In this document: in pieces, positions 1 to 10,016 of the stretch | Layout of the letters: each line of letters begins with the position of its first letter | Numbering within the stretch: position 1 is the first letter of the stretch | From: Centrapalus pauciflorus | Lineage: Eukaryota > Streptophyta > Magnoliopsida > Asterales > Asteraceae | Assembly (NCBI GenBank): GCA_020465985.1 | Contig: JAANYP010007004.1 | Span: forward strand, 343,694-407,693 | DNA: 64,000 nucleotides | Direction of reading: 5' to 3' | Notes under the pieces: model-generated | Seen by the model: only the letters and a program-made list of their open reading frames with translations | What the model was told of the DNA's origin: nothing | Database searches by the model: none | Made by a program: the position numbers and the translations under genes

Positions 1-301
1 ATATATAATTAAGATTACGAACTAGAATAATAATAATAGCCAATATTATAAACCTTGGACGAAGAACACGAAGAACAAAGGTTTAATTCTCTCTCTATGC
101 AAACGGCTACAAGCACCAAAACACCTTCAGATCCTCAGTTGTATTTCTTCTATAAAACCCTAATTAACTCTTTAAATAATAAACCTAATGAGGCCTAAGC
201 CCGTGGGTTAAACTATTAAAGTCCATACATAAATAACCTATGAACTATTAAATAAATACAATTAAACCCCTAGACTTGATTACAATTAATTAACCCTAAC
301 A
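1..301 (-). repeat. Partial LTR of a minus-strand Copia-type element
   Basis: Read on the minus strand this sequence begins TGTTAGGGTTAATT at 301 and is immediately preceded (302-315) by a purine-rich tract of the AAAGGGGGAGAT type, the usual 3' LTR / polypurine-tract boundary of plant Copia elements. The other end of the LTR lies left of the window, so its length and target duplication cannot be checked. No coding potential is seen. The LTR does not match the 5' LTR of Copia-1 at 25055-25652, so it belongs to another element. Confidence 0.6.
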
Positions 302-1602
302 ATCTCCCCCTTTGGGATCAATTCTGGTTTCTTCAAAATAAGCTTGATCTTCTGATGAATAATCTCCCTTTTGAATGATCTTCTCTTTTAATAACAAATT
401 TCGGAGATTTCTCAATAGCGAAAACCTTCAACTGATGTGGAACTCATCTTCAACGTTGATAAGAATCTTCAGTCGATCTTGGCAATGAAATTCGTCACCT
501 TGAGAATCAGAAGATGTCTTCACTTGAAACTTTTGAACTTTTTGAACTTTTAAACATTGGCTTTCTCTTATCTTTGACACTTTAACTCTGTTCTCTCCCC
601 CTTGATAATTCAACCGAACACAAATTTTCTTCAGATTAGCTTTCTTTCTGGTTGAAACTATCTTTCTCTCCTTAATTATCATGTAACCTTCTTAGATATC
701 CTTGGCAAAATGCTTACTCCCCCTCAAAATATGAATTCCTGCTCTTCATCATCACAAATAGTCATTAGGCTTCGCAAGTTGTGACATTGAGATAAGAATT
801 ATAAGGAAAAAATAACAACTAGGACCACTTAGGTTTTCTGTTAACACAATGGTTATGAACCATGTGACCTACGTTCAGCATTGGCTTGATGTTAACACTG
901 GTAGGATTTCAAACTAATCATCGTGAAATACTTTTAATAAAGTACCACTATAGTTGTTTTGGCTTTGTCACATTAGACAAGAATTAATTGTCACACAGAC
1001 ATGACTCAATAAGTGTCCTAAGTAGTGTATAATCAACAGGCTCTAGACACAATTTGCAATCAAATGAAGTTTGGAGACTGGAGCAGATGTCTTCCTGTTT
1101 CAATATCAATTAACTCCAATTGAGAAATCGATAGATTATGTGGTATATCTCCGTGAGAAATGAAACAGTAGATTTTTGAGAAGCAATTGAGTAGCTAGTA
1201 GGGTTAAGTGCTTGCGTCATTGGGTCCATGACGTCTTTTTCAATACCAAATCTCAACGAATAAGATTTGATAACATATGTAGGAAACCCAGCTAGGAAAA
1301 CCTTAATGCTTGCAAATCAACGTACGTATTTATAAGCAAACATATACGGATCCAAATACTATCCAAACCCATGGGTTGACCTTTTGGTCTTTTAACCCTT
1401 TTACATAAAGTTTGAATCCTTACAAAATAAGCACAAAACTAAGTTTCATTTATTACACTTAGAACACTGAAACTATCACAATTCTAGATCTAACATTCTC
1501 CCCCTTTGTGATTAGCTTTCAGACTGCGGCTTTAGATTTGTCACCAGCTTCCTTTGATCAAAACGTCTGTCGAGGCGTCTAATCGTCATCCTGTACTCTA
1601 GC
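302..1602 (-). other. Retroelement 3' non-coding remnant with four polypurine-tract motifs
   Basis: There is no convincing gene here. Four minus-strand polypurine runs of the form (A)nGGGGGAG occur at about 302-315, 592-606, 717-730 and 1497-1510. Repeated polypurine tracts upstream of the 3' LTR are a described hallmark of Sireviruses, a Copia lineage. The sequence left of 1495 ends in a TG..CA style terminus, and a minus-strand TATAAATA lies at 1328-1335, so a second LTR may end at 1495, but its other edge was not found. A short minus-strand open frame at 428-682 has no recognisable domain. Confidence 0.45.
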
Positions 1603-1895
1603 TGTTGGGAATTACTTTTGTTGATGAATATATTAAGTCTAGGGGTCATTGTGTAATTACTTAATAGTTTCGAATTTGTATATAAATAGAAAAGTCATGT
1701 ACTGAATAGGTACGGGTTCATACACACATTGCACGAATTTTTCTTTTATTGTACGGAAGTTGACCTAGGTTTGTGTGCTCTCAAACATCGCATTGTAATT
1801 CTCAGTTGAATACAAATCATTCGATTAGTGTTTAACTCCAATTTTGTTCTTATTGCTTAATATGTGTTTGTGATTGATTAAATCTGGATATAACA
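1603..1895 (+). repeat. 5' LTR of a plus-strand Copia element (293 bp)
   Basis: The segment begins TGTTGGGAATTAC, ends ATAACA, and is followed after two bases by a primer-binding site complementary to tRNA-Met. A plausible TATA (TATATAAATAG) lies at about 1680-1689. The matching 3' LTR is absent: the element is cut at about 3985, so it survives only as LTR, leader and part of gag. Confidence 0.72.
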
Positions 1896-1897
1896 AT

Positions 1898-1910
1898 TGG
1901 TATCAAAGCC
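1898..1910 (+). other. Primer-binding site, initiator tRNA-Met type
   Basis: The sequence TGGTATCAAAGCC differs at one base from the usual TGGTATCAGAGCC complement of the tRNA-iMet 3' end. It sits two bases after the LTR at 1603-1895 and fixes the plus orientation of this element. Confidence 0.75.
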
Positions 1911-2389
1911 AAATATGGCTGATTTAAATTGATTTTGAATCTGAAAATCGTTTTAAAGAACACTGTTACATCAATAATACTTTTGAAAATCATAAAATCT
2001 TCAAAGAGTTTTTATTATGTGGATGATCTGATCTGGTTTTTGGATTGAAGGATGAGTTTTTCAAGACAAAAAGATTGAATTTATTCACGGATTCCAACTC
2101 AAAACACCCAAAAAGTTCTTTGAATTTTTGTGAATTTTTGGGTTTTGTTTGTTCTTGACTGATTTTTGCAAATTTTGGAAGTTTGATATGTTTTTAGGCA
2201 AAAAGATCTTTCAAAAAGTGTTTGTTATTAAATACCGAACACTCGAATTCATTTTGGGGTCAAATAGAGGATTTTTGATTGAAAATTGGGAATTTGAACT
2301 TGGATTTTTGAAAAACCCGTTTAAACTCGGATAAAACTAAAAGTTTTTAGTTTTAATCAAGTTTGATCAAGAAATATTCGATTTGGATA

Positions 2390-2910
2390 AGGGTTGTTAT
2401 CGAGTTTGATAAAAGTGTTGATCGAGTTCAATAAACATTGATCGTGTTTAATCATTCATCTTTCGAGTTGGATAAACTCTTCGTTCGAGTTTCATAAACA
2501 CTTTCAAAAGGAATCAAGTCTTTTTCGAGTTTTTTGAAAAACAAATTCGAGTTTGATCACATAGAATTCGAGTTTTACAAAACATTCTTTCGAGTTGATA
2601 ATACTTGTGATTAACATCTATTCGAGTATGAATATAGTTTCATTCGAGTTAGATCAAGTTCATTCGAGTTCATTCACTTTGCATTCGAGTTGGACCAAAC
2701 TTCATTCAAGTTTGTTACAAGTGTCAATCGAGTTTGACAGTTATTTATTCGAGTTGAGTCCTTCTTCATTCGAATTTCATACAAGTGTCAATCGAGTTCG
2801 ACAGTTCTTCATTCGAGTTCATCCTTCACTGTTCGAGTTTGACTTTTTTTAATCAAGTTTGACTCTTCTTTAACCGAGTTTTAACCATTCAGTACCCGAG
2901 TTTGATCCTT
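2390..2910 (+). repeat. Degenerate short-motif array (TTCGAGTT) in the retroelement leader
   Basis: About twenty irregularly spaced copies (roughly every 20-30 bases) of ATTCGAGTT or close variants such as ATCGAGTTTGA occur between the primer-binding site and the gag start. The array makes a long plus-strand frame at 2595-2852 that is only a consequence of the repeat. The motif is low in complexity but clearly recurrent; its role in the 5' leader is unknown. Confidence 0.7.
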
Positions 2911-2999
2911 CACTCTTAGAGTTTGTTATCAACGTTCAATATAAAATCATTCCAAATTCCATAAAAAGATCTTGGAAGATTCAGTTCAATCAATTCACA

Positions 3000-3985
3000 A
3001 TGTCTAAAAATGCACTCGCTATGGGTTCGGAAACCAAAGCTCCAATTCTTTACAGAGGAGAATATGTGTAGTGGAGGGAAAGATTCTTAGAGTTTATAAG
3101 CTTTCATGACCTATCTGAGGAGATGATGGCCTCACTGAATGAAGCCCAACCAGATTCTTTGTTACTATCCCTACAGTTCCAACCGGTAATCCTCCAATGT
3201 CTGAGAGAACAGAGGAGGTCACAACAGCAAATATGACTGAGGCTCAGAAGAAAAGAAAGCTGAGTGATAAAACAGCAAGAAAACTCCTACTGATTTCAAT
3301 TCCAAATGACATCTACATCAGTCTGACTAACACAACCATAGCCAAATTCATCTGAGATGAGGTGTGTAAGCTAATGAGAGGGTCATACAAGGTAGCCACA
3401 AACAGGGCACCCAATAGCTTGATGACATTCGAGAATTTCCGAGCAAGAGAAGAAGAGCTGTTAGAGAGCACATATCTGAGATTTGTTAACCTTGTGAGTG
3501 AGATGAAGAGAAACGGGGTAACAAAATCTAATCTGGACATAGATGATAAATTTCTGAATGTGCTCAATCCAGAGTGGGATAAATACACAATGATTATCCA
3601 ACAGATAAAAGAGAATGATGATATGGTTTTTCATATGGTGTTTGAGAATCTTAACAACTATTAGGAAGTTGTGTTAAGAAAGATATCTGGAAAAAAGCAG
3701 GCTGAGAAAGCAATGCTTGATCCTCTGGCTCTCTTTGCAGACAAGAAGTACAAATACAAGCTGAAAAAGGAGAAGTGTGTTATTCTTAGCAGCAGTTCAT
3801 CTGATTCTGAATCCACAAATTCATCAGCAAACTCTAAAATTGAGAAGATGAAAAAGCAGATGGCTTTACTGACAAAGGCTTTCCAGAAGAAATTTTATCA
3901 CAATCCTACAAGCAACAATATGCGATACAAGAGATGCTCCAAAAAGTATGAGAAAAGAGTTAAGTATGACAAATCTGGAGAGAGC
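3000..3985 (+). pseudogene. Decayed gag of a plus-strand Copia element
   Basis: The reading starts at ATG 3000 and begins MSKNALAMG. It is interrupted by TAG at 3069-3071, by a frame change before about 3190, by TGA at about 3354 and by TAG after 3661. Downstream segments retain capsid-like sequence (for example FRAREEELLESTYLRF near 3440 and LNPEWDKYTMIIQQIK near 3560), followed by a Ser/Asp-rich linker and a basic, Lys-rich stretch. The zinc knuckle, protease and all of pol are missing because the element ends abruptly at about 3985, where a minus-strand reverse transcriptase begins. This is a Copia-type capsid polyprotein by context and sequence style. The exact lineage is not determined. 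Confidence 0.7.
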
Positions 3986-4830
3986 ATATGAACTTTGACT
4001 TCATGAACTTTTCGAAATCTTTGCACAGCTGTTCATTCGACAACCCAAAGATAATGTCGTCCACGTAGACTTGTACCAGTAGGAATTCTTCACCTTGTCT
4101 CTTAATGAACAGTGTGCTATCTATTCTCCCTCTCTCGAACCCATTTTCCAATATATGAGTAGACTGTGCCTCATACCACGCCCTAGGTGCCTGATGTAAC
4201 CAGTACAGAGCCTTATCCAATTTATATACTATGTTTGGATACTTGGGATCAGTAAACCCTGGCGGTTGTTCAACATACACCAATTCCTTCACTTTCCTGT
4301 ACAAGAAGACACTCTTGATGTCTAGTTGATAAACTTTGAAGCCTTTGAAGGATGCAAACGCGAGAAACAGTCGAATAGCTTCAAGCCTTGCTACTGGTGC
4401 AAACACCTCATTGTAATCTACCCCTTCTTCTTGGTTGAATCCCTTTACAACGAATCTTTCCTTGTTGCGGCTAACGATGCCTTGATCATCCCTATGGCAC
4501 TTAAAGACCTATTTTGTCCCTATAGCAACTTCTCCACGAGGCAAAGGCACTAACACCTAGACATTCGGCTTTTTGAACTGTGAGAGTTCCTCTTGCATTG
4601 CTTCAACTCAAAATTCTTTGGCTTAACTTGTGAGATGAAACAAGAATATAGACAAGTGAGAAATGCCTCAGAGTCATTGATCATCGATAACAACACTGTG
4701 TTAATATTCACATTACTCCGAGTTCTTACACCAGCATTTGGATTCCCAATGATATCTTCAATAGGTAGATTCTTAATTACTCTCGATGTTTTAACTGCAT
4801 CGACCTGAAGATTGTCTTCCAGATTAGACC
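3985..4830 (-). pseudogene. Copia-1 reverse transcriptase fragment
   Basis: This is a Copia reverse transcriptase (RVT_2 family), which would copy element RNA into DNA in virus-like particles. Visible motifs in order are VFAPVARLEAIRLFLAFAS, the GFKVYQLDIKSVFL palm segment, LHQAPRAWYE and the catalytic YVDDIIFG near 4045-4068. In-frame TAG codons at 4557-4559 and 4509-4511 stand where relatives carry Trp. The protein stops being recognisable right after FEKFMKSKF (about 3985), so the thumb, connection and RNase H are lost. Copia-2 in the same window carries the same domain in full and serves as a comparison. Confidence 0.88.
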
Positions 4831-4834
4831 CTAT

Positions 4835-5821
4835 TTAGCCTCGTGGGGGTGTGACTTCAGACGGAACATCCTCCTCGTGATCACTATCTTCTGAGGCTGG
4901 ACTATTTGTCTGATTCACATCAGCAGGCGACAATGGTTCTTCAGTGGTTGGGGACACGTCTTCTGTCGATAGATTTTCTATAGAGAACATGGGAATGCTT
5001 GAATTGGAAAGGACTCTACCCCCGTCATTAAGATTTAAGGTTGAGAAGTCATTCTCCACAGTTCTTGCATCACCACTAAAAGGAATGTTAAACGATTCAA
5101 ACATAGAGTCATAATCAAATAACCATTCTGGACTGATTTAGGGTTCATGCGTATAACTGGTTACATCAATGTTAAACACAATTTCTACAATACCAGTAGT
5201 TTTATTAAAAACCCTCTTGTTTGGTGAATTTGGAACATAACCTAGGAAGTATCCTTTGTATGCCTTTTCACCAAACTTAGGTTGATCTTTCGTTTTTAGC
5301 AAAGTACATGGCACCCCAAACGGTTCAAAGCCAGTTAAATTTGGTGGTCGCTTATTCAGAATCTCATAACAGGTTTTGTTTAAAGATTTGACAGTATGGA
5401 CTCTGTTTAAAACATGACAAGAGGTATTCATTGCCTCCCCCCAAAACATTGTGGGAAGCTTTGAATCTGAAAGCATAGTCCTTGCTGCTTCAATCAATGT
5501 CATGTTCTTACGTTCTGCCACCCCATTTTGTTGTGGCTCATATGGTGCACTAAATTGATGCACTATGCCTTTAGTTAGGAAATATACACCAATTACTGCA
5601 TTTTTGAAGTCTGTCCCATTATCACTTCTGATACGTTTTACCCTTTTCCCATATGAGTTATCAACTTGGTCTAAGAACCCAATCAGCGTGCCTACTGTTT
5701 CGTCCTTTGTACCTAAAAAGAAAACCCAAGAAAATAGTGAGTAATCATAAGTGATAACTAAACAATACCAACTCCCACCTATACTCCTTTTGTTGATTGG
5801 ACCGAAAAGATCCATATGCAA
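4835..5821 (-). pseudogene. Copia-1 integrase core and acidic C-terminal linker
   Basis: This is the integrase that would insert retrotransposon cDNA. In the open segment 5138-5821 the DDE residues are visible: Asp in HMDLFGP near the start, Asp in IRSDNGTDF and Glu in NGVAERKN, with the family spacing. A stop separates it from 4835-5104, an acidic Ser/Glu/Thr-rich tail typical of the linker between integrase and reverse transcriptase. The TAA at about 5846 separates it from the upstream GAG-pre-integrase segment, although the reading continues in the same general region. Inactive as it stands. Confidence 0.88.
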
Positions 5822-5848
5822 CAGATTAAAGGTGGAAGAGATTGAGTT

Positions 5849-6420
5849 CTAAGTCTTCGATTTGTGTGCCTTCTTATATTGTTTTCCTTTCTTGCATGGC
5901 ACACATTTATCTTCAAACTGGAAGCCCTTCAGTAGAACACCTTGCACAAGGCTATTTTTAGTGATGAAATTCATCTTCCTTAAGTGCAAGTGAGTCATTC
6001 GCCTGTGCCATAGCAAATATTCTGATTCTGAAGCTTTGGAGAGTAGACATATAGATCCCATCGACGAGTCTGCTATGGACATGTCCATCATGTACAGATC
6101 ATTCACCCTTGGGGCTCTCATCATTATCCACTGTTCAGGAACCTTGAATCCACGCTTTAGCACTAACGCTTCCTTTTCAGTAAAGAGTACTGAGTTTTGC
6201 TTATCACAGATCTGAGAGACACTAATGAGATTATGATCAAGTTTCTCTACATAGTAGACTTGATCTAGAGTGATCGTCCCATTAGTGATTGTTCCTGATC
6301 CAGTGATATTGCCTCCTTTATTCCCAGCAAATGAGACAAATCTCTTATACCCACTTTTGAAGTTTGTCAACCACTATCTATGAACCACTTGTTGTTTAGA
6401 CCTGTAGTTAACTCTTGCAC
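5849..6420 (-). pseudogene. Copia-1 protease remnant and GAG-pre-integrase zinc domain
   Basis: Residues of the integrase N-terminal HHCC zinc module are visible (LLWHRRMTHL followed by CVPCKKGKQ), along with the YYVEKLDHNLISVSQICD segment that lies between protease and integrase in Copia polyproteins. Immediately upstream, WFIDSG (about 6368-6385) is the aspartic protease catalytic triplet, but the following C-S-R-H-M-T-G stretch present in Copia-2 is missing and the frame shifts. That deletion removes the protease core. Confidence 0.82.
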
Positions 6421-6435
6421 ATGAAAGAAAACAAA

Positions 6436-7905
6436 TTAGTTATCACGGGGAACCCAAGCCATGACTAACTTGGTAATACCATTCTCATCCACAAACTTGA
6501 ACTCTTTCAAATACCCATCTCTCCTTTTAGGAGACTTAGGTTTTTGAGCAAGAACCGGTTCCGGAGCTGAGTAATTAACATCCACTCTTGGCCTTTGGAT
6601 TATCCTTTGTTGTTCAGCCCTAGAGTAATTTTTGTTATAATGCATCTCAGTGTTATGACTCTAGGCTCTACCAGGTGTCTGATGTCTGTTAGGAGTATGA
6701 GACCTAACTGGAGTGTAACTCCTCTTAGGTGTATGATTCCTAATGACAGGTTGGGGGACAGACTTTGATTGACTAGGGAATCTATTCAGAGAATTATTCC
6801 TAAGCCCTTCATTTTGTCTGTTAGACACTGGTGTTTGTTTATTACCTACGCATGATGTCACATTCGAGTTCTTCTCTGAATTTTGAGAACTACTCGTGCT
6901 TGCATTACTAGGCAGTGTATTCAAGGTTTGTTGTTCTTGTTTCCCTATGTTTGGTGTAGACTCTGGTTTCTTATAAGGACAACCTGATGCAACATGACCT
7001 TTTTCATGACATTTAAAGGATGACATCTTGTCAATAGACTTCTTATAAGCACTCTTTGACTTAGGGGTCTCACTAATGTCCTTTTGGTTTGTATCAACAA
7101 CTTTGTTCAATTCCTCTTATTTATTATCACTAACAGTTTTAGCTTCTTCTAGTTTAGACACACTACTAGACTGCACAAACTTTACCGTTAACTTAACCTG
7201 AGGAGTATTTGTTGACACTTTAGCCGTTGCAGTTACCTTTTCTTCCTCTGATTTAACTGTTTCCTTGGTCTCATCTTGAGGGATAGGCACATAGTTGTTG
7301 TTAAACAGTGGAGGCACATCCTGATATCCTAGGCCAATTGGTTTCTTAGACTGTCTCTGCGAATCTAAGATTTTGCCTAAGGTCAAGAATGAGTTCCTAA
7401 ACTTCTCAATTTTACTATTCGCCTCAGCAACCTTGAATCTAGCTTCTGCTAATTCAACATTTTTAAGGGAGATCTCCTTAGTCAGTGATCCTACATGCTT
7501 ATAAATTAGTTCCATCCTGACACATTGTTCGCTCAATTTGTCTTTCAGAACTATTACATCCTGAGCATCAGCTTTCATTTTAGCCCTAAGATCTTCCTTA
7601 GTGTCTAATAGACTAGCATTGTCAGATTTTAAAGACTGAATTTGAGTTGTCATAGATGAATGTGATTCTAGCACTAAGTTCAATTTATCATTTAAAGTAG
7701 TCCATAAAACACATAGATCATGAAAAGTAGAAAAGTTGAGAGTTACCTTTTCCGATCCGATTCGACGTTGGCCATCTGAGCTGCAAACTCCAGAGTAGTC
7801 AGCTCCTCAGACTTTTCCAGAACCAATGGATTTGTGTCGGACTGCTGGGTATCCTTCTCCTTTTCCTCTTCTGCTCCACTATCAGTTTCAGTCACTTCAG
7901 CCATA
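6436..7905 (-). pseudogene. Copia-1 gag C-terminal half (coiled coil and degraded zinc knuckle)
   Basis: Three open segments follow one another. 7905-7741 starts at the ATG directly beside the CACTA insertion and is acidic. 7683-7117 is rich in Leu/Lys/Glu heptads, a probable coiled coil similar in position to that of Copia-2 gag. 7110-6436 contains the second zinc-knuckle site SFKCHEKGHVASGC, in which the expected first Cys is Ser. Pro/Ser-rich sequence and WVPRDN, the typical gag-protease junction, follow. Stops and frame changes separate the segments. Confidence 0.78.
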
Positions 7906-7908
7906 AAA

Positions 7909-8060
7909 CACTACAAGAAAAAAGCCATTTAGTGGCATAATTTTTTAGTGGCAAAAAATTTATGTGTCACTATATATGGTATTTTTATGACACTCTTTAT
8001 ATGCCACTAAAAATATTACATATTTAATGGCACTTTGTAATATTATATGCCACAAAAACT
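7909..8060. repeat. CACTA-1 left terminal inverted repeat and subterminal repeats
   Basis: Several copies of TTTAGTGGCA or its complement TGCCACTAAA, some degenerate, lie within the first 150 bases. Such subterminal repeats are the binding sites of the TnpA-type protein in En/Spm elements; that role here is inferred from family knowledge. Confidence 0.85.
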
Positions 8061-8238
8061 ATTTTTTATTTCCCTCCAACTACATGTTTTAGCTCTGACT
8101 TTTTTAATTATTTCCCTCCAATTTATTAAAAAATTTTATTACCTCTAAAATCTAATACCCCTTTTATTTTACCCTAGTTTTCACTATCTTCATTTCTTTC
8201 AGATCATCGTCCACGCCTCCCACCTTTTCATCTCCAGC

Positions 8239-8414
8239 CATATCGCATCCACCAGCAGCTGTTGTCGTCCACCGCAGGCCAATCGCATCCACCAGCAGCC
8301 CTGTTGGTGTCCACCGCACGCCAACGCCGACCACCGCAGGACACCGAAGGCCAATCGCATCCACCAGCAGCCCTGTTGGTGACCACCGCACGCCAACGCC
8401 GACCACCGCAGGAC
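8239..8414. repeat. 72-bp tandem repeat in the GC-rich 5' part of CACTA-1
   Basis: A 72-bp unit starting GCCAATCGCATCCACC is present at 8278 and again at 8350, with a partial third copy from 8239. The block (about 8210-8640) is strikingly GC-rich within AT-rich surroundings and reads open on both strands, so I do not treat those frames as genes. It probably represents the 5' untranslated or promoter-proximal part of the transposase transcription unit. Confidence 0.8.
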
Positions 8415-9232
8415 CATCGCCTACCACTGCAGCCACGTCACATCTTGGGCTACACCATCACTCCATCAGCGACTACACCAGAACTGCCACCGTGTCCGCA
8501 TCTCCTACTACACCAGCGTCTCAATCAGTAGCTGCACAATCGTCTCCATCCGAACACCAGCAGGTTATCTTCATCCACCTCTGGCCGTGTCTCCATCTCC
8601 GGCCACACCACAGTCCGTCGAAGGCCATAACTAGTCCACCAGTTCAGTTGTTAGCTTCCTGGTATATATTGATCTCTGCTTTTCTATTGCTATTTATGTT
8701 GATGATCTTTGCATAATTATATAGTTGAAATTTCTGATTTGTGCTATATTATAGTTGTGTTCCGTTCTTATAGTTTGTTTGATTGAGATTTGTGAAAATA
8801 TTTCCTGATGTGAGAACAATTGAAAATTTGGGGGATTCAAGGTACTAGAACAATTGAAAAATTTTGGAGATTCAAGGTACTAGAAAAATTAAAAATTTTG
8901 TATTTGTATTGAGCAATCTGTTAATACATTTTGGTGGGCTGATATGGATTTCAAAATGTTAGAATTTTGTGCTTAAAATAGAGAGTGATTGAATGAAATT
9001 AATGAAATTTCTCATATCACTGTAAGTGCATTTAAGTTGTCTAATTATTGACTTTATTTCCATTTCATATGTAGTTAATTTTGAGTTACAAATGTGTTAC
9101 GGGTGGTATTTGGAGTAATAGTGATGATGATATTGTTTTTTTCTTTTAAGGAATATGTTAACTTTCAAAAAAAAAAATTGAGTTCCAAATGTTTTAACTT
9201 TCAAAATTTTATATATTTCATTAGGAATAATC

Positions 9233-9676
9233 ATGGATAGATCTTGGATGTATAATCAACAAAGATCAAGTGAAGTTTTTGTAAGAGGGGTATTAGATTT
9301 CTTGAATTTTGCGTTTGAGAGATCAAGTGTCAATGGAAAGATATTATGCCCATGTGCACGTTGTTCAAATATGTTTTATTTTACAAGAGGGGATATTTTT
9401 TATCATGTCATATGTCATGGCTTTCGATCAGAATATTTAGAATGGATACATCATGGGGAAAATTCGAGAGCTACATCTTCAAGTGCATTATCTCATGAGG
9501 AAGAAGGTTTATTTCACCATGACATGAATGAAATGTTGAATGATATTTTTCCGTCCGAATTTGGTAGAACCGAAGTAGAAATCGATGAGACTATTCTCAA
9601 TAATCATCAAAAGGCTGATAATAGAAGAAGCAACTTTGATGATGTACTCAAGGAGGCTGAAGAAAATATTAGATGA
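9233..9676 (+). pseudogene. TnpD-type transposase-associated domain, truncated (147 aa)
   Basis: The frame starts MDRSWMYNQQRSS and has a Cys-rich segment (NGKILCPCARCSN) followed by a conserved HGFRSEYLEWIHHGE. This is the layout of the transposase-associated N-terminal domain (Transpos_assoc) of plant CACTA TnpD proteins. It ends at TGA 9674-9676, whereas full TnpD continues for several hundred residues with the catalytic DDE core, none of which is present. A splice acceptor-like TTTCATTAG sits just upstream, consistent with a preceding intron. The product might be translated but cannot catalyse transposition. Confidence 0.85.
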
Positions 9677-10016
9677 ATTAAAGGCCATTTAAGCACTCAA
9701 ATGATGAACCAATAATATATTAACGAATAGGACAGCAGCAAAATTTCCTATTTGTACCTAGACACTGGACAACAACAAAATTTCCTATTTGTTCCTGGAC
9801 AGCAGCAGCAAAATTCCTGGACAGCAACAAAATTCTCTTAGTCTTTGATTAAATCTTCAATTTAAACCAACATTTTGTAGGATTCATCAATTAAATAGAA
9901 GATCAAGACATGCATGTAATTATTTTGATGTTTGTAGCTGATTGTTTTTTCGATTTAAACCAACATTTTGTGGGTTTATATGATAATATTATATCTATAA
10001 AACACATAATCTCCAG
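9677..10016 (+). other. Gln-rich decayed segment between the TnpD-type and TnpA-type parts
   Basis: Repeated CAGCAGCAAAATTTCCTATTTG units (about 9727-9830) encode Gln-rich phrases in shifting frames. Two copies of TTTAAACCAACATTTTGTRGG lie at about 9860 and 9954. No complete exon is evident; it probably corresponds to the start of the TnpA-like gene and its first intron. Confidence 0.5.

Noticed and set aside
840..1495. A complete second LTR ending at 1495
   Set aside because: The right edge (TCTAACA plus polypurine tract) is plausible, but no matching left edge, partner LTR or target duplication was found, so it is not called as a separate feature.
2595..2852. Plus-strand 85-codon open frame
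   Set aside because: It is produced by the TTCGAGTT motif array and has no domain; the amino-acid pattern just follows the repeat.
8164..8716. Open frames on both strands in the GC-rich block
   Set aside because: Both strands are open because of composition and the 72-bp repeat; there is no domain or conserved start.
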